Positions 38,447-47,646 of a stretch of 64,000 nt of DNA are shown piece by piece; within the stretch, counting starts at the first letter, position 1, and every line of letters begins with the position of its first letter. The position numbers were made by a program, and so were the translations under genes. Source of the stretch: Stappia indica (GTDB lineage: Bacteria; Pseudomonadota; Alphaproteobacteria; Rhizobiales; Stappiaceae); contig NZ_JAIVMG010000012.1 of NCBI RefSeq assembly GCF_020177335.1, positions 1 to 64,000 of the forward strand, written 5' to 3'. The notes beneath the pieces were generated by a model. It did not search any database and was not told the origin of the DNA. It worked only from the letters and a program-made list of their open reading frames with translations.

Positions 38447-39256
38447 TCAGCCGTAACAGTGCTCCGGTGCCGGATAGGCGCCGCTTTCGACCTCCTCGGC
38501 ATAGGCGCGGAAGGCCGCCGCAACGCTGTCGCGCCCGGCCATGTAGTTCTTGACGAACCGGGCCTTGCGCCCGCGCGTGACATTCAGCATGTCATGCAGC
38601 ACCAGCACCTGGCCATCGGTCCCCGGGCCGGCGCCAATGCCGATCACCGGCGCGCGGGCGCCATCGCGCACCGCTGCCCCCAGCGCATCCGGAACGCATT
38701 CCAGCAGCAACAGCCGGGCCCCGGCCGCATCGAGCGCAAGGCTGTCATCAAGGATCCGCTTGGCCGCCGCCGCGTCCCGCCCCTGCACCTTGTAGCCGCC
38801 GAGCATATCGGCGGTCTGCGGCGTCAGGCCGAGATGCGCGCAGACCGGCAGGCCGCGCTCGGTGAGGAAACGGACGGTGTCCGCCAGCCAGGCGCCCCCC
38901 TCCAGCTTGACCACATTCGCTCCGGCACCGAGCAATCGCGCGGCATTGCGGGCCGCGTCCTCGGGCGTGTAGTAGCTGCCGAGCGGCATGTCGGCGACGA
39001 TCAACGGCACATTGCCCTCGCCCGCAGCCACGCCCCGGGCGACACAGCCGGTGTGATAGACCATGTCCTCCATGGTCACCCCGGCCGTCGATCCGGCGCC
39101 CTGGACCACCATGCCGAGGCTGTCGCCAACCAGCACCGAGGCGATCCCGACCTCCCCCATCAGCCCGGCGAAGCCCGCATCATAGGCGGTCAGCATGGCA
39201 AAGCGCTTTCCCTTGGCCTTCAGGCCATCAAGGGTGGCAAGGCTGATCTGCGGCAT
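38447..39256 (-). CDS. panB: 3-methyl-2-oxobutanoate hydroxymethyltransferase
   Basis: First committed step of pantothenate synthesis, adding a hydroxymethyl group from methylene-tetrahydrofolate to alpha-ketoisovalerate. The ATG at 39256 (MPQISLATLDGLKAKGKRFA) gives 269 residues. Family segments: MLTAYDAGFAGLMGEVGIAS, VLVGDSLGMVVQGAGST, ADMPLGSYYTPEDAARNAAR, ANVVKLEGGAWLADTVRF, VCAHLGLTPQTADMLGGYKV, and LECVPDALGAAVRD, GIGAGPGTDGQVLVLHDMLN. No panC lies beside it, although panB and panC are often adjacent. It is divergent from sppA, with 200 bp between the two starts. Confidence 0.96.
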   Translation of the reverse strand: MPQISLATLDGLKAKGKRFAMLTAYDAGFAGLMGEVGIASVLVGDSLGMVVQGAGSTAGVTMEDMVYHTGCVARGVAAGEGNVPLIVADMPLGSYYTPEDAARNAARLLGAGANVVKLEGGAWLADTVRFLTERGLPVCAHLGLTPQTADMLGGYKVQGRDAAAAKRILDDSLALDAAGARLLLLECVPDALGAAVRDGARAPVIGIGAGPGTDGQVLVLHDMLNVTRGRKARFVKNYMAGRDSVAAAFRAYAEEVESGAYPAPEHCYG

Positions 39257-39456
39257 GGCTGTCTCTTGTCCCGTTGCTCGAAAAGGTTGTTGCACGGCCC
39301 GATATCACAGGCACAGATGGATACCGCGTTCCGCGCCGGATTTGTAGCGCCGCGATGCGCGTGAAATGCGTCCAAGTCCATCTCGGGGCTTTTCAATCGG
39401 GCCGCTGGCATGTAGCGATAGGATACTCAACGACATTTGCGAAAGGCCCGTTGTTC

Positions 39457-40458
39457 ATGTCCCTTGATGCGGATGCGATTGTCGACCGTCGGCGATTGCG
39501 GCGGAAGGTTACCTTCTGGCGCGTGGCGGCGTTTCTCGTCACCGGCGCGGCGCTGCTCCTCCTGCTGGCCTGGCTTGCCGGCGTCCCCCCGCTCGGCAAG
39601 GGGGCGGCGCATATCGCCCGGGTGGAAATCAACGGTGTGATCCTCAACGACCGCAAGCGGCTGGAAATGCTGCACAGGCTCGCTGAAAGCGACGCGGTCA
39701 AGGCGGTGATCCTCGACATCAACTCCCCCGGAGGCTCGACGGTGGGCGGCGAAAGCCTGTACCAGGCGCTACGCGAGATCGCCGAGAAGAAGCCGGTGGT
39801 CGCCCATATCGGCACCCTCGGCGCCTCGGCGGGCTACATGGCGGCGATTGCCGCCGATCACGTGATTGCCCGCCACACCTCGCTGACCGGCTCGATCGGC
39901 GTCTATATCCAGTACGGCAATTTCAAGGGGCTGCTCGATACCCTCGGCGTCCAGTTCGACGTGGTGCGCTCCGGTCCGCTGAAGGCCGAGCCCAACTTCT
40001 TCTCCGAAACGCCGCAGGCGGTGCGCGACAATCTGCAGGCGGTCATCAATGACAGCTACGACTGGTTCGTCGCGCGGGTTGCCGAACGGCGGAACATGAC
40101 GGACGCGGAGGTGCGCAAGGTCGCGACCGGCGGCATCTACTCCGGCGAGAGTGCAAGGTCGCTCGGGCTGGTGGATGCGCTCGGCGGCGAGAAGCAGGCG
40201 GTCAGCTGGCTGGAAAAGGAACGCGGACTGCCGGAGAAACTGCCGGTCATCACCTGGGCGGCCCGCAGCGAGATCGACGGCCTTCCCTTCTCCGCCCGCA
40301 TCGCCTCGGCCTTCGGCAGCGGGCTTGCCAAGGGGCTCGGCACCTCGCTCAATGACGCGGCGACACTTCTTCCCGATGGCGTGACGCTTGACGGTCTCGT
40401 ATCTGTTTGGCACGCTCGCCAAGCGGCGGAGCCAACCGACGGTCCTGGGGGGCAATAA
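39457..40458 (+). CDS. sppA: Signal peptide peptidase SppA (S49)
   Basis: Membrane-anchored serine protease that degrades cleaved signal peptides. The ATG at 39457 ([20 protein letters not shown]) gives 333 residues: the short, half-size SppA rather than the 618-residue E. coli tandem form. A transmembrane segment lies at about 21-42. The Ser-Lys dyad is S124 in [11 protein letters not shown] and K176 in [10 protein letters not shown], the family spacing. [20 protein letters not shown] and [20 protein letters not shown] are conserved flanks. The stop overlaps the ihfB start (TAATG), the sppA-ihfB order typical of Alphaproteobacteria. Confidence 0.94.
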   Translation: MSLDADAIVDRRRLRRKVTFWRVAAFLVTGAALLLLLAWLAGVPPLGKGAAHIARVEINGVILNDRKRLEMLHRLAESDAVKAVILDINSPGGSTVGGESLYQALREIAEKKPVVAHIGTLGASAGYMAAIAADHVIARHTSLTGSIGVYIQYGNFKGLLDTLGVQFDVVRSGPLKAEPNFFSETPQAVRDNLQAVINDSYDWFVARVAERRNMTDAEVRKVATGGIYSGESARSLGLVDALGGEKQAVSWLEKERGLPEKLPVITWAARSEIDGLPFSARIASAFGSGLAKGLGTSLNDAATLLPDGVTLDGLVSVWHARQAAEPTDGPGGQ

Positions 40459-40754
40459 TGATAAAATCTGAATTGGTACAACGGATCGCGGAGCAGAATC
40501 CGCACCTCTACCAGCGTGATGTCGAGAACATCGTCAATGCCATCCTCGATGAGGTCACGGACGCCCTGAGGCACGGCAACCGGGTCGAGCTGCGTGGTTT
40601 CGGCGCCTTTTCCGTCAAGAACCGTCCGGCACGCACCGGCCGCAATCCCCGCACCGGGCAGAAGGTCGAGGTGGACGAGAAATTCGTACCCTTCTTCAAG
40701 ACCGGCAAGGAAATGCGCGAACGGCTGAACGACGGCGACGGGTCGGAAGACTGA
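40458..40754 (+). CDS. ihfB: Integration host factor subunit beta
   Basis: DNA-bending protein that acts as a heterodimer with IHF-alpha, and helps sigma-54 activators reach promoters. The ATG at 40458 ([20 protein letters not shown]) gives 98 residues. [20 protein letters not shown] then [10 protein letters not shown] is the DNA-binding beta arm with the intercalating proline. The start shares bases with the sppA stop, so it is translationally coupled. The spacer of about 240 bases to the LapA gene has no feature I can support. Confidence 0.95.
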   Translation: MIKSELVQRIAEQNPHLYQRDVENIVNAILDEVTDALRHGNRVELRGFGAFSVKNRPARTGRNPRTGQKVEVDEKFVPFFKTGKEMRERLNDGDGSED

Positions 40755-40996
40755 TCCGTGCCAGGGCGCATCGCCCTGCGCCATTTTCCCCGGACCCGGC
40801 AGACCAGCCGGGAGCCGCCTTTCGGGCGCGGACAGGCGTGCCCCTGGCGTTCGCAGCGCCTTCCGGCCGTACACAGCCAATCGGCGGCCGGCGTGGCGTG
40901 ATGCCCTCCGGGCGGCTATGATGATCCGGCGCACCGGTTCGTGGAACCTTCAGCGTTTCGCGAACAAGACATCCGGGACAAGATGGAGTACCCCGC

Positions 40997-41344
40997 GTGA
41001 CACGGCTTTTGAAAAACCTCGTCCTGCTGCCGATCGCCATCGTGCTGATCGCGCTCGCCGTGGCCAATCGCCACGATGTCACCCTGTCGCTGGATCCGTT
41101 CTCCCGTTCCGACCCGGCCCTGACGGTGACGGCGCCGCTGTTCTGGATCCTGTTTGCGGCCGTCGCCTTCGGCGTGTTCATCGGCGGCGTCGCGTCCTGG
41201 GCGGCGCAGGGCAAATGGCGCCGCGAAGCCCGGGTCAAGCGACGGGAGGCCGATCGCTGGCATCAGGAGGCTGACCGTCTGAAGGCCGTCCAGGAGCCGC
41301 AGACAACGGCGCTGACCGCCCCCTCATCCAGAAACGCGGCCTGA
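40997..41344 (+). CDS. LapA-domain (DUF1049) small membrane protein
   Basis: The 115-residue product starts with GTG at 40997 and has two hydrophobic helices, LVLLPIAIVLIALAVAN (about 8-24) and TAPLFWILFAAVAFGVFIGG (about 45-64), followed by a basic, helical cytoplasmic tail (WRREARVKRREADRWHQEAD). That layout, with N-R-x-x-V-x-L-S-L-D-P-F after the first helix, is the LapA/YciS family, which in E. coli helps assemble LPS through LapAB and control LpxC. Here the TPR partner LapB is not adjacent, so a link to LPS control is only suggestive. It follows ihfB on the same strand. Confidence 0.85.
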   Translation: MTRLLKNLVLLPIAIVLIALAVANRHDVTLSLDPFSRSDPALTVTAPLFWILFAAVAFGVFIGGVASWAAQGKWRREARVKRREADRWHQEADRLKAVQEPQTTALTAPSSRNAA

Positions 41345-41381
41345 GCGCGGCCTCTGCCCCTTCCGATGCCAAGGCGCCGCA

Positions 41382-41404
41382 GCAAGGCCCCGGCAGGGCC
41401 TTGC
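41382..41404. terminator. Hairpin between convergent LapA-domain and VOC genes
   Basis: GCAAGGCCC (41382-41390) pairs perfectly with GGGCCTTGC (41396-41404) over a CGGCA loop, between two convergent genes. No strong U-run on either side. Confidence 0.6.
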
Positions 41405-41418
41405 ATAGGATATCGCCG

Positions 41419-41808
41419 CTAGACGGGCGGGTCCATCGGTGCGGGCGTCATCCAGCCCATCACCGCCCCGCCCGGGTCCTTGAGAATACCGATCCGGCCG
41501 ACCCCTTCCACATCGAAGGCCGGACGCATCAGGGTCGCCCCGGCGACGACCGCCTTGTCCAGTCGCGCATCGATGTCATCGACCGCCAGATAGGACATCC
41601 AGTGGTCCTGCACGCCGTCGAACTCCGGTCCCGCCATCTGGAAGATACCGCCGACGGGCTTTTCTCCCTGCATCGCCAGCCAATATGTGCCCCCCGGCAT
41701 GTCCATTCCGGAAAAGGTCCAGTCGAGCGCCGATCCGTAGAAGGCCTTCGCCGCCTCCACATCCCGGGTCATCAGTTCATTCCAGTAGAAATGCCCGTGC
41801 TCGCTCAT
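41419..41808 (-). CDS. VOC-family (glyoxalase-like) protein
   Basis: The ATG at 41808 (MSEHGHFYWNELMTRDVEAA) has GGAGG seven bases upstream and gives 129 residues. The vicinal-oxygen-chelate pattern is clear: FYWNELMTRDVEAAKAFYGS, WLAMQGEKPVGGIFQM, WMSYLAVDDIDARLDKAVVA and GRIGILKDPGGAVMGWM. This subtype has two beta-alpha-beta-beta-beta modules and resembles proteins annotated as lactoylglutathione lyase-like or antibiotic-resistance-like. Substrate unknown. It is followed by the TRIC-type channel gene on the other side of its promoter region, both on the minus strand. Confidence 0.85.
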   Translation of the reverse strand: MSEHGHFYWNELMTRDVEAAKAFYGSALDWTFSGMDMPGGTYWLAMQGEKPVGGIFQMAGPEFDGVQDHWMSYLAVDDIDARLDKAVVAGATLMRPAFDVEGVGRIGILKDPGGAVMGWMTPAPMDPPV

Positions 41809-41856
41809 CGCCATTCCTCCCTGTCGCAGCATCGCGCCCGCCTTTAGCGCACCACC

Positions 41857-42489
41857 TCACGGCTTGCGGTCGGTGCGTTCCGACGGCGGGCGATAGGCTG
41901 GCAAGGACCAGCCCCACTGGATCGCCCCGCCGCGCAAGAGCAGCGCGGCGCAGCCCCCGGCAATCGCCGCCGGCCAGGCCGGAACCCCGAATACCGCCAG
42001 CGTCACATAAACACCGGCGCCGGCAAAGGCAGAGGTCAGATAGATCTCCGGCTTGACCAGTGCGTTCGGTTGCCCGGCAACCGTATCGCGAATAATACCG
42101 CCAAAGGTTGCCGTCGCCACCCCCATCATCACCGCCACGACCGGCGCATCGGCAAGTGACAGGGTCTTGGCCGCGCCCATCACCGAATAGGCGGCAACGC
42201 CCACGGCATCGGCCCAGCGCAACGGGCTTCCGAGCCGCTCGACCTGTCCGGCCAGGAACCACATCAGCAACGAGATGACGATACACACCACCAGATAGGC
42301 CTGATCGACCACCCAGAAGACCGGCGCATCGAGCAGCAGGTCACGCAAGGTGCCGCCGCCGATGCCGGTGAAGACGCCGAAGAACAGGAAGGCGACGATA
42401 TCCAGCCGCAGACGCGAGGCGACCAGCGCACCGGAGACGCAAAACACCGCCACGCCGAGGAAATCGAGGATCTGGAGCATCGACTGCAT
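41857..42489 (-). CDS. Trimeric intracellular cation (TRIC)-type channel, UPF0126
   Basis: The 210-residue product is a seven-helix membrane protein with two inverted repeats of about 80 residues: FLGVAVFCVSGALVASRLRL, FFGVFTGIGGGTLRDLLLDA and the second-repeat equivalents VGVAAYSVMGAAKTLSLADA, MMGVATATFGGIIRDTVAGQ. The GG(G/I)xxRD motif in each repeat is the TRIC pore signature. Bacterial members conduct K+ or other cations as trimers; earlier annotations call it YadS or UPF0126. The C-terminus is short and basic. It lies 48 bp upstream of the VOC gene on the same strand, probably co-transcribed. Confidence 0.92.
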   Translation of the reverse strand: MQSMLQILDFLGVAVFCVSGALVASRLRLDIVAFLFFGVFTGIGGGTLRDLLLDAPVFWVVDQAYLVVCIVISLLMWFLAGQVERLGSPLRWADAVGVAAYSVMGAAKTLSLADAPVVAVMMGVATATFGGIIRDTVAGQPNALVKPEIYLTSAFAGAGVYVTLAVFGVPAWPAAIAGGCAALLLRGGAIQWGWSLPAYRPPSERTDRKP

Positions 42490-42582
42490 GATCCCATGCT
42501 AGTGCATTCTTGCGCCAAAGGGGCGCGGAGACTGGGCGGGCCATCAGCTTTTTGCGCGTTCGGGCGAGAATCGCGACCGTCG

Positions 42583-42870
42583 GGCTGTCATCCGGCGGCG
42601 CCGTTTTCGGCGCGACAAACGCAAATACGGCGCGCCATCGGGCGCGCCGCCAAACGGCTGACAAAGGGCAACAACGCCTCCTGCGTCATCCCGGGCAAGC
42701 CTTGGCGCGACCCGGGATCGGGGAGCCAGAAGACGCGCGTTTTCAAAAGGCCGAAATCGGCAGGCCGTGCCTCGCCGATCCCGGATCTCCGCTTGCGCGT
42801 CGTCCGGGAGGACGCCCCTTACGGGGCTTTGTTACCGCACGCGGCGCGCCATCAGGCGCGCCGTCTGTCA
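42583..42870. repeat. Palindromic intergenic repeat cluster
   Basis: Two types of repeated structure fill this gene-free stretch. A short stem CGGCGCGCC-ATCG-GGCGCGCCG (42628-42649) recurs almost identically at 42842-42863. Between them TCATCCCGGGCAAGCC...GACCCGGGATCGG (about 42685-42722) has an inverted relative at about 42777-42815 (GATCCCGGATCTCC...GTCGTCCGGGAGGACG). CTGTCATCC occurs at both outer ends. Such GTCATCCCGG...CCGGGATC palindromes are scattered intergenic repeats in alphaproteobacterial genomes. No gene is present in 42490-42940. Confidence 0.75.
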
Positions 42871-42940
42871 TCCACCTTCGCTGGCAGGCAATACCAAGAG
42901 GCTGAAAGGCTTCCCGTTTCCCAAAGAGAGCGGAAAGCTC

Positions 42941-43579
42941 CTAGGCGGTCTTGTCGACGCTCGCCCCGGGCTCGGCAGCCGTGCCAGCGGGCTTTGCGTC
43001 CTTCGGTCCGCCCTTCGACACGCCGACCATGGCCGGGCGCAGCACCCGTTCGCCGATCACATAGCCGGCCTGAACCACCTGCACGACGGTGTTGTTCGGC
43101 ACGTCCGGATTGGGCACTTCGAACATCGCCTGATGGAAGTTCGGGTCGAACTTCTCTCCGGCGGGGTCGAGCTTCTTGACGCCATGCTTTTCGAGCTGGT
43201 TCAGCATCTCCCGCTCGGTCATCTCGACGCCCTCGATCAGGCCGCGCATGGCCTCGCCGGCCTCGGCGCGGGCCTCCTCGGAGATCGCCTCAAGCGCCCG
43301 GCGCAGGTTGTCGCTGACCGCCAGCATGTCGCGGGCGAAATTCGCCACCGAGTACTGACGGCTGTCGCGGACTTCCTTTTCGGTCCGGCGGCGCAGGTTT
43401 TCCATGTCCGCCATGACCCGCAGGACACGGTCCTTCAGTTCCGTATTCTCGGCCTTGAGCGCCTCGACCGGATCAATCGCCGCTGCCTCCTCGGCGCCCT
43501 CGATCTCCGGATTCTCGTTCGCCGCCTCGGGCGCCGCGGTCTCGGGAGTGTTACGCGGAGTGTCGTTGCTATCGCTCAT
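42941..43579 (-). CDS. grpE: Nucleotide exchange factor GrpE
   Basis: Releases ADP from DnaK. The 212-residue product has a disordered acidic N-terminus (to about 35), a long helix ([20 protein letters not shown] through [20 protein letters not shown]) that acts as the dimer stalk and thermosensor, and a C-terminal beta domain with the GrpE signature region [20 protein letters not shown] and [21 protein letters not shown] short disordered tail follows. hrcA, the usual partner in Hyphomicrobiales, is not next to it here: a palindromic repeat cluster and the TRIC channel lie downstream, and trxA is upstream. Confidence 0.95.
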   Translation of the reverse strand: MSDSNDTPRNTPETAAPEAANENPEIEGAEEAAAIDPVEALKAENTELKDRVLRVMADMENLRRRTEKEVRDSRQYSVANFARDMLAVSDNLRRALEAISEEARAEAGEAMRGLIEGVEMTEREMLNQLEKHGVKKLDPAGEKFDPNFHQAMFEVPNPDVPNNTVVQVVQAGYVIGERVLRPAMVGVSKGGPKDAKPAGTAAEPGASVDKTA

Positions 43580-43732
43580 AGTCTGTCTGGGAACTTCTTG
43601 GGTTGCGTCATCACGCCGGTCTCGCCCGGCAGGTGAACGAAAAAGCGGTGAAGCGGCGACTGCCCCGCCGCCCGTCCCGGAATTGGTGGGAGGGGCTACG
43701 GGGCAATCACCAGCGATCCTGGAAGACCAGGC

Positions 43733-44053
43733 TCAAGACGCGGTCTTGATCCAGTCCGCCAGCTTGTTCTTCGGCGCGGCGCCGACCTGGGTCGCCACCG
43801 GCTCGCCATCCTTGAACATGATCAGGGTCGGGATCGAGCGCACGCCGTACTTGATGGCGACGTTCTGATTCTGATCGATGTTGAGCTTGGCGATGGTCAC
43901 GGCGCCATCCATCTCTTCGGAGATTTCCTCCAGCGCCGGCGCGATCATCTTGCACGGACCGCACCATTCCGCCCAGAAATCAACGACGACAGGGCCCGAA
44001 GCCTTCAGAACCTCGGCTTCGAATGTTTCGTCAGTCACGACAGCGGTCGCCAT
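43733..44053 (-). CDS. trxA: Thioredoxin
   Basis: Cytoplasmic dithiol-disulfide oxidoreductase. The 106-residue product has the full family length and the active site C31-G-P-C34 in [20 protein letters not shown], the cis-proline in [15 protein letters not shown], and a typical final helix KNKLADWI. It lies 75 bp downstream of addA on the minus strand; the addB-addA-trxA order is common in Hyphomicrobiales. Confidence 0.96.
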   Translation of the reverse strand: MATAVVTDETFEAEVLKASGPVVVDFWAEWCGPCKMIAPALEEISEEMDGAVTIAKLNIDQNQNVAIKYGVRSIPTLIMFKDGEPVATQVGAAPKNKLADWIKTAS

Positions 44054-44127
44054 CTCATGTCCTTTCCGGTTCAGGAACGCCTTGCGTTCTCACGTCGCAC
44101 GGAAGGTAGGAACCCGGCCGCCCCACG

Positions 44128-47100
44128 TCAAGCAATCGCATGATCTCCGCCCTTGCGAAGATTGGCGAGAATTCCGTCGAGCTGCGGCGATGGCACCTCC
44201 ATCAGACAAGGCCCGGCGGTCCACAACAGCGCCGCCCGCACCGTCTTGTCCGGATAGATCTCCCGCAACAGCGCCCGGTAGACCGCGAGCTGCGTCAGAT
44301 AGGCCAGCGGTGCGGCGCTCGAATCATCCGGCACCTCGCGGTTGGTCTTGAAGTCGACAATCAACACATCGTCATCGGTGACGCACAGGCGGTCGATCTG
44401 ACCGTTCACCTCCGCCTCGGTGCCATCGGCCAGCGAAATCCGGCCGACCACCGGCACCTCCGCCCGCGCCCGCTCGGAAAACACCGCCGCGAAGCGGGCA
44501 TCCTCCAGCACCGCGCAGGCTTCCTGCGCCAGTTGATCGGCCCTATCGGCAAAGCCTTGCGGCAGGTTCGCCGCCAGATAGCGGCCCGCCGCCGCGCGCC
44601 GTCCGGCCGGTGGCAGATCCGGCAGGACCTGCAACAGCCGGTGCAGGTGCCGCCCCCGCTCACGGGGATAGCTCGGCGCGGCCCTGGCATCGGCCAACCG
44701 GTCGCGCGCCGGCACATCGGCGATGCCCTCCTTGCCTTCCATTTCCTCAAAGGCGGCCGAGGGCTGCAAGCGCGGGGTACGCCTCACCCCCGGCGCCGGC
44801 TTGTCGAGCCAGTCGGGGCGTGGCTCCGCCTCTTCCTGCGGACCGGCGGCGACGACGGCGCGCCCACCAAGCGCCGGCGGCGGCGAGACGATGCCGGGGC
44901 GTTGCCACACCCGGTGGACATCCCCGCCGGCTGCCTCCTCATCCCGGGCATCCGGATCGAGCGCCCGGGAAACGAGAGAATACCAGCACTCCGGATCGGC
45001 GCCGCGCGACGGCGCCCAGCCGCAGACCACCAGCCGGTCCTTGGCGCGGGTCATCGCCACATAAAGCAGGCGGCGGTATTCCTCGGCCGCGCCTGCGCGC
45101 AGCTCCTCCAGCGCCTCACCATGCCAGCCGGTGCGGGAGGCCTTCACCGGCAGCCAGACCAGCGCCGGCGGCGTGCCCTCATCCTGACCGCGCGGCCGTT
45201 TGACGAAGCCGGGATCATGATGCGCGGACACCGGCGCGGCGCCGGTGTCGACCAGAATCACCAACGGCGCCTCCAGCCCCTTGGCCCCATGCACCGTCAT
45301 GATCCGGACCACCCCGCGCGCGGCATTGAGCTCGCGCTTGATCTCGGTCGGCGCCGCCGCAAACCAGGCCAGGAACCCTTCCATCCCCGGTGTTCCGGTC
45401 TGCTCGAAGGTCAGGGTGAGCGCCAGGAACTCATCGAGGATGTCATCCACCTCGCTGCCGAGCCGGGCGCGGAACTGCTGACGTCCGCCATCGGCGGAGA
45501 GCAGCCGCGAAAAGAACTCGAATGGCGGCATGAAGTCGGCCCGGGCGCGCCAGGTCTCGATGCGCCGGCGCACCGCGTCCCAGGCCTCATCCCGGTCCGC
45601 CGCCCTGGTGAGCGCCTGCCACAGGGTGCCCGCCCGCAGCCGGTCGTCGTCCTCGCGCGCAAGCTGGTAAAGGTCCGCATCGGTGAGCGCAAACAGCGGG
45701 CTTTTCAGCACACAGGCCAGGGACAGATCATCCTCCGGCAGCAAGAGAAACCGCCCGAGGGCGATCAGATCGGCAATGGCGATGTGATCGTTGAGCACCA
45801 GCCGGTCGCTGCCGGCAACCGGCACCCCGGCCTGTTTCAGCGCCCGGGTCAGCGCCTCGACAAAGGCGCCGCGCTTGCGCACCAGAACGAGGACATCCTC
45901 CGGATCGGCAGTGCCGGAACGCCACCAGGCACGGACCTCCGCCGCGATCTTGCGGGCCAGCCGCAGCATCGGGCTGTCGGCGGACATGCGGTCGATCGGC
46001 GCGGTCCAGTCCTCCGGCGCCTCGACCTCGGCCACCTCTTCCAGCGGCCAGATTTCCACCCGGCCCGGATCGTTGCGCCGCACCGCCTCATGCACCGGCG
46101 GCTCCTGCGCCTGCGACAGCCCGCGATAGGCGGCCGGATCGGCAAACACCGTGTCGACCGCTGACAGCACATCCGGGGTGGAGCGGAACGACAGGGTGAG
46201 ATCGACCCGGGAGAAGGCGTTGCCGGCATCATGGGCACGCTCTTCGAAATGCCGACGCATCTCGGCGAAATAGGCCGGAACGGCACCCTGAAACGAATAA
46301 ATCGACTGTTTCTCATCACCAACGGCGAACAGGGTGCGGGTGCGCGGGTTGGCGGAGGCGCCGGTAAAGAACTCCTCCGCCAGCGCCTTGACCACCCGCC
46401 ATTGATGCGGGCTGGTGTCCTGCGCCTCATCGACGAGAATGTGATCGAGCCCCTGGTCGAGCTTGTACTGTACCCACAGCGCCGCATCGGAACGGGCCAG
46501 GAGGTTGGAGGCGCGCACGATCAAATCCTCGAAATCGAGGAACCCGCGCCGTGTCTTGTCCCGCTCATAGGCGCCCAGCATCGCGTCTGCGAGGCGGAGC
46601 GCGGCTTCCGTCCCCTCCAGCGTATGCGCCGCGCGCCGGCGCTCCAGCAGCTCCATGAGACGTGCCTGTTCATCGAACAGCCGCTCCACCACCTGCGGAT
46701 AGGCCTCGGCGACGCCCTTGGTGGCGAGCCGCTTCGCCGGTTCCAGTTGTTTGGTCAGGAACACCCGGAACCACAGTTCGCGCCAGGCGGCCGGATTTTG
46801 CTCGGCGGCGGCGGCCCGCAGCAGCGCGGCCCTGTCCTTGTCGGTCTTCGATCCGGTGTCGAGCGCCTCGGCGATGGCCAGCGCCCGCGCCGCATCGATC
46901 AGGGTTTCGTCGGAAAGCCGTGCATCGAGCCGGTCCGGCCGATCCTCCCCGGTCAGATCGAAGCTCGCCCGCAGCTCCGCCAGCGCCGCATCGAGCGAGC
47001 CGGCATCGACGATCCAGGCCCGCAAGGCCTCCCGCTTCGACACCAGTTCGGCCAGCGCATCCTCGACGCTCTTGTCCGGCATCTCGCGGATCAGGAAGGC

Positions 47101-47646
47101 CAGCGCCCGTCCCATGGGACTGTCCGGATCCCGTTCCGCCCGGCGCAGCACAAGGGCGCGCGCGGAAGCGAGAAGATCGGCGGTCTGGCGGTCATCGAGC
47201 ACGGAGAAATGCCCGGCTACATTCGCTTCCAGCGGGAACTGGTGCAGCAGCGCCTCGCAGAAGGCGTGGATCGTCTGGATCTTCAGCCCGCCGGGGGTTT
47301 CCAGCGCGGTGGCGAAGAGGTGCCGGGCGCGGGACAGGCCCTCCGCCGTAGAAGGACGCCCCTCGACCTCCTGCAATTCCGCCGCCAGCGCCGCGTCATC
47401 GAGCGCGGTCCAGGTGCCCAGCGTCTCGAACACCCGGGTCGCCATCTCCGAGGCCGCCGCCTTGGTAAAGGTCAGGCAAAGGATGCGCGAGGGCGGCGTT
47501 CCGGCCAGCAACAGGCGGATCACCCGCCGGGCGAGAACGAAGGTCTTGCCCGAACCGGCATTGGCACTGACCCAGGCGGAGCGCAGCGGATCGGCGGCGA
47601 GCGCCTGGCGCTCACGGGTGGCGGCGGGTATCTGCAATGCGGTCAT
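44128..47646 (-). CDS. addA: Double-strand break repair helicase-nuclease subunit AddA
   Basis: UvrD-type helicase and nuclease subunit of AddAB, the alphaproteobacterial counterpart of RecBCD. The 1172-residue product has Walker A SANAGSGKTFVLARRVI near the N-terminus, DHILVDEAQDTSPHQWRV (motif II), FAVGDEKQSIYSFQGA (III), RIMTVHGAKGLEAPLVILVD (V) and YVAMTRAKDRLVVCGW (VI). Near the C-terminus VLIVDFKTNREV is the D-x-K motif of the RecB-type nuclease, so this subunit should cut as well as unwind. The start overlaps the addB stop (ATGA). Its order addB-addA-trxA and the link with the AmgK/MurU genes upstream are typical for Hyphomicrobiales. Confidence 0.96.
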   Translation of the reverse strand: MTALQIPAATRERQALAADPLRSAWVSANAGSGKTFVLARRVIRLLLAGTPPSRILCLTFTKAAASEMATRVFETLGTWTALDDAALAAELQEVEGRPSTAEGLSRARHLFATALETPGGLKIQTIHAFCEALLHQFPLEANVAGHFSVLDDRQTADLLASARALVLRRAERDPDSPMGRALAFLIREMPDKSVEDALAELVSKREALRAWIVDAGSLDAALAELRASFDLTGEDRPDRLDARLSDETLIDAARALAIAEALDTGSKTDKDRAALLRAAAAEQNPAAWRELWFRVFLTKQLEPAKRLATKGVAEAYPQVVERLFDEQARLMELLERRRAAHTLEGTEAALRLADAMLGAYERDKTRRGFLDFEDLIVRASNLLARSDAALWVQYKLDQGLDHILVDEAQDTSPHQWRVVKALAEEFFTGASANPRTRTLFAVGDEKQSIYSFQGAVPAYFAEMRRHFEERAHDAGNAFSRVDLTLSFRSTPDVLSAVDTVFADPAAYRGLSQAQEPPVHEAVRRNDPGRVEIWPLEEVAEVEAPEDWTAPIDRMSADSPMLRLARKIAAEVRAWWRSGTADPEDVLVLVRKRGAFVEALTRALKQAGVPVAGSDRLVLNDHIAIADLIALGRFLLLPEDDLSLACVLKSPLFALTDADLYQLAREDDDRLRAGTLWQALTRAADRDEAWDAVRRRIETWRARADFMPPFEFFSRLLSADGGRQQFRARLGSEVDDILDEFLALTLTFEQTGTPGMEGFLAWFAAAPTEIKRELNAARGVVRIMTVHGAKGLEAPLVILVDTGAAPVSAHHDPGFVKRPRGQDEGTPPALVWLPVKASRTGWHGEALEELRAGAAEEYRRLLYVAMTRAKDRLVVCGWAPSRGADPECWYSLVSRALDPDARDEEAAGGDVHRVWQRPGIVSPPPALGGRAVVAAGPQEEAEPRPDWLDKPAPGVRRTPRLQPSAAFEEMEGKEGIADVPARDRLADARAAPSYPRERGRHLHRLLQVLPDLPPAGRRAAAGRYLAANLPQGFADRADQLAQEACAVLEDARFAAVFSERARAEVPVVGRISLADGTEAEVNGQIDRLCVTDDDVLIVDFKTNREVPDDSSAAPLAYLTQLAVYRALLREIYPDKTVRAALLWTAGPCLMEVPSPQLDGILANLRKGGDHAIA

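Noticed and set aside
42628-42863. The repeated GC stems as a CRISPR array
   Set aside because: There are only two copies, about 210 bp apart, each a self-contained palindrome, with no regular spacers and no cas genes.
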